This document shows, piece after piece, positions 5,877 through 5,900 of a stretch of 5,900 bases of DNA. Positions within the stretch are counted from its first letter, which is position 1. Every line of letters starts with the position of its first letter. Origin of the DNA: a bacterium (lineage in GTDB: Bacteria; Patescibacteriota; Microgenomatia; Daviesbacterales; UBA10151); assembly GCA_027364775.1 (NCBI GenBank), contig DAHXOS010000091.1:1-5900 (forward strand), given 5' to 3'. Under the pieces are notes generated by a model, which was given only the letters and a program-made list of their open reading frames with translations, made no database searches and was not told where the DNA came from. The translations under genes were made by a program, and so were the position numbers.

Positions 5877-5900
5877 CTAATGTCCAGCACCACCTTCACC
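5877..5900 (-). CDS. C-terminal end of upstream gene, probably MacA/HlyD-like adaptor (partial)
   Basis: Only the last seven codons and a TAG stop are inside the window. They read GEGGAGH, in frame and ending two bases before the ATPase start codon. A short Gly-rich tail of this kind is common at the end of periplasmic adaptor (HlyD/MacA-like) subunits. The next genes encode a MacB-type ATPase and permease, and adaptors usually lead such operons. The stop and reading frame are seen directly; the adaptor identity is inferred from context, because no domain is visible. The tight spacing implies co-transcription and coupling with the ATPase. Confidence 0.5.
   Translation of the reverse strand, partial: GEGGAGH

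Overview
The window is AT-rich (low G+C by eye), gene-dense and entirely minus-strand. Genes abut or overlap by a few bases (TAAATG junction, ATGAGTAA overlap, ATGA overlap, 2-13 base gaps). TGA acts as a normal stop, so the standard bacterial code (table 11) applies. Low G+C, compact operons and the protein types (split MacAB-like exporter, small anchored DUF5666-like protein, LDPGTGS micro-protein) best fit a Patescibacteria/CPR bacterium, probably the Microgenomates side. This is an inference from protein style; there is no rRNA or marker gene here.

Right part (window end down to about 1870, read right to left) is one transporter operon. It runs: the last 7 codons of an upstream gene, probably the periplasmic adaptor (MacA/HlyD-like); a LolD/MacB-type ABC ATPase; a cytosolic SRPBCC (START-like) protein; a MacB-type permease with extracytoplasmic domain and FtsX core; a membrane-anchored alpha/beta hydrolase with a complete Ser-Asp-His triad; and a small anchored protein with a DUF5666-like beta domain. 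The first three complete pieces form a tripartite-style exporter with ATPase and permease on separate chains. The two anchored proteins probably act outside the membrane on the same process. A perfect 13-bp inverted repeat at 1813-1855 closes this unit.

Left part (1760 down to the window edge) is a second unit: an 85-residue signal-peptide/LDPGTGS/one-TM protein; a 472-residue two-part protein with a C-terminal class I SAM methyltransferase and an N-terminal half carrying a kinase-like D-x4-N...D signature; and, starting in an ATGA overlap and running off the window, the first 39 codons of a membrane protein. That last N-terminus resembles those of large membrane sulfatase/phosphodiesterase-like enzymes. 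The three overlap or couple translationally and look like a surface-polymer or envelope modification module.

There are no RNA genes, CRISPR arrays, insertion sequences or attachment sites. The least ordinary content is the SRPBCC gene between ATPase and permease, the kinase-like signature in the methyltransferase, and the truncated membrane protein at the left edge.
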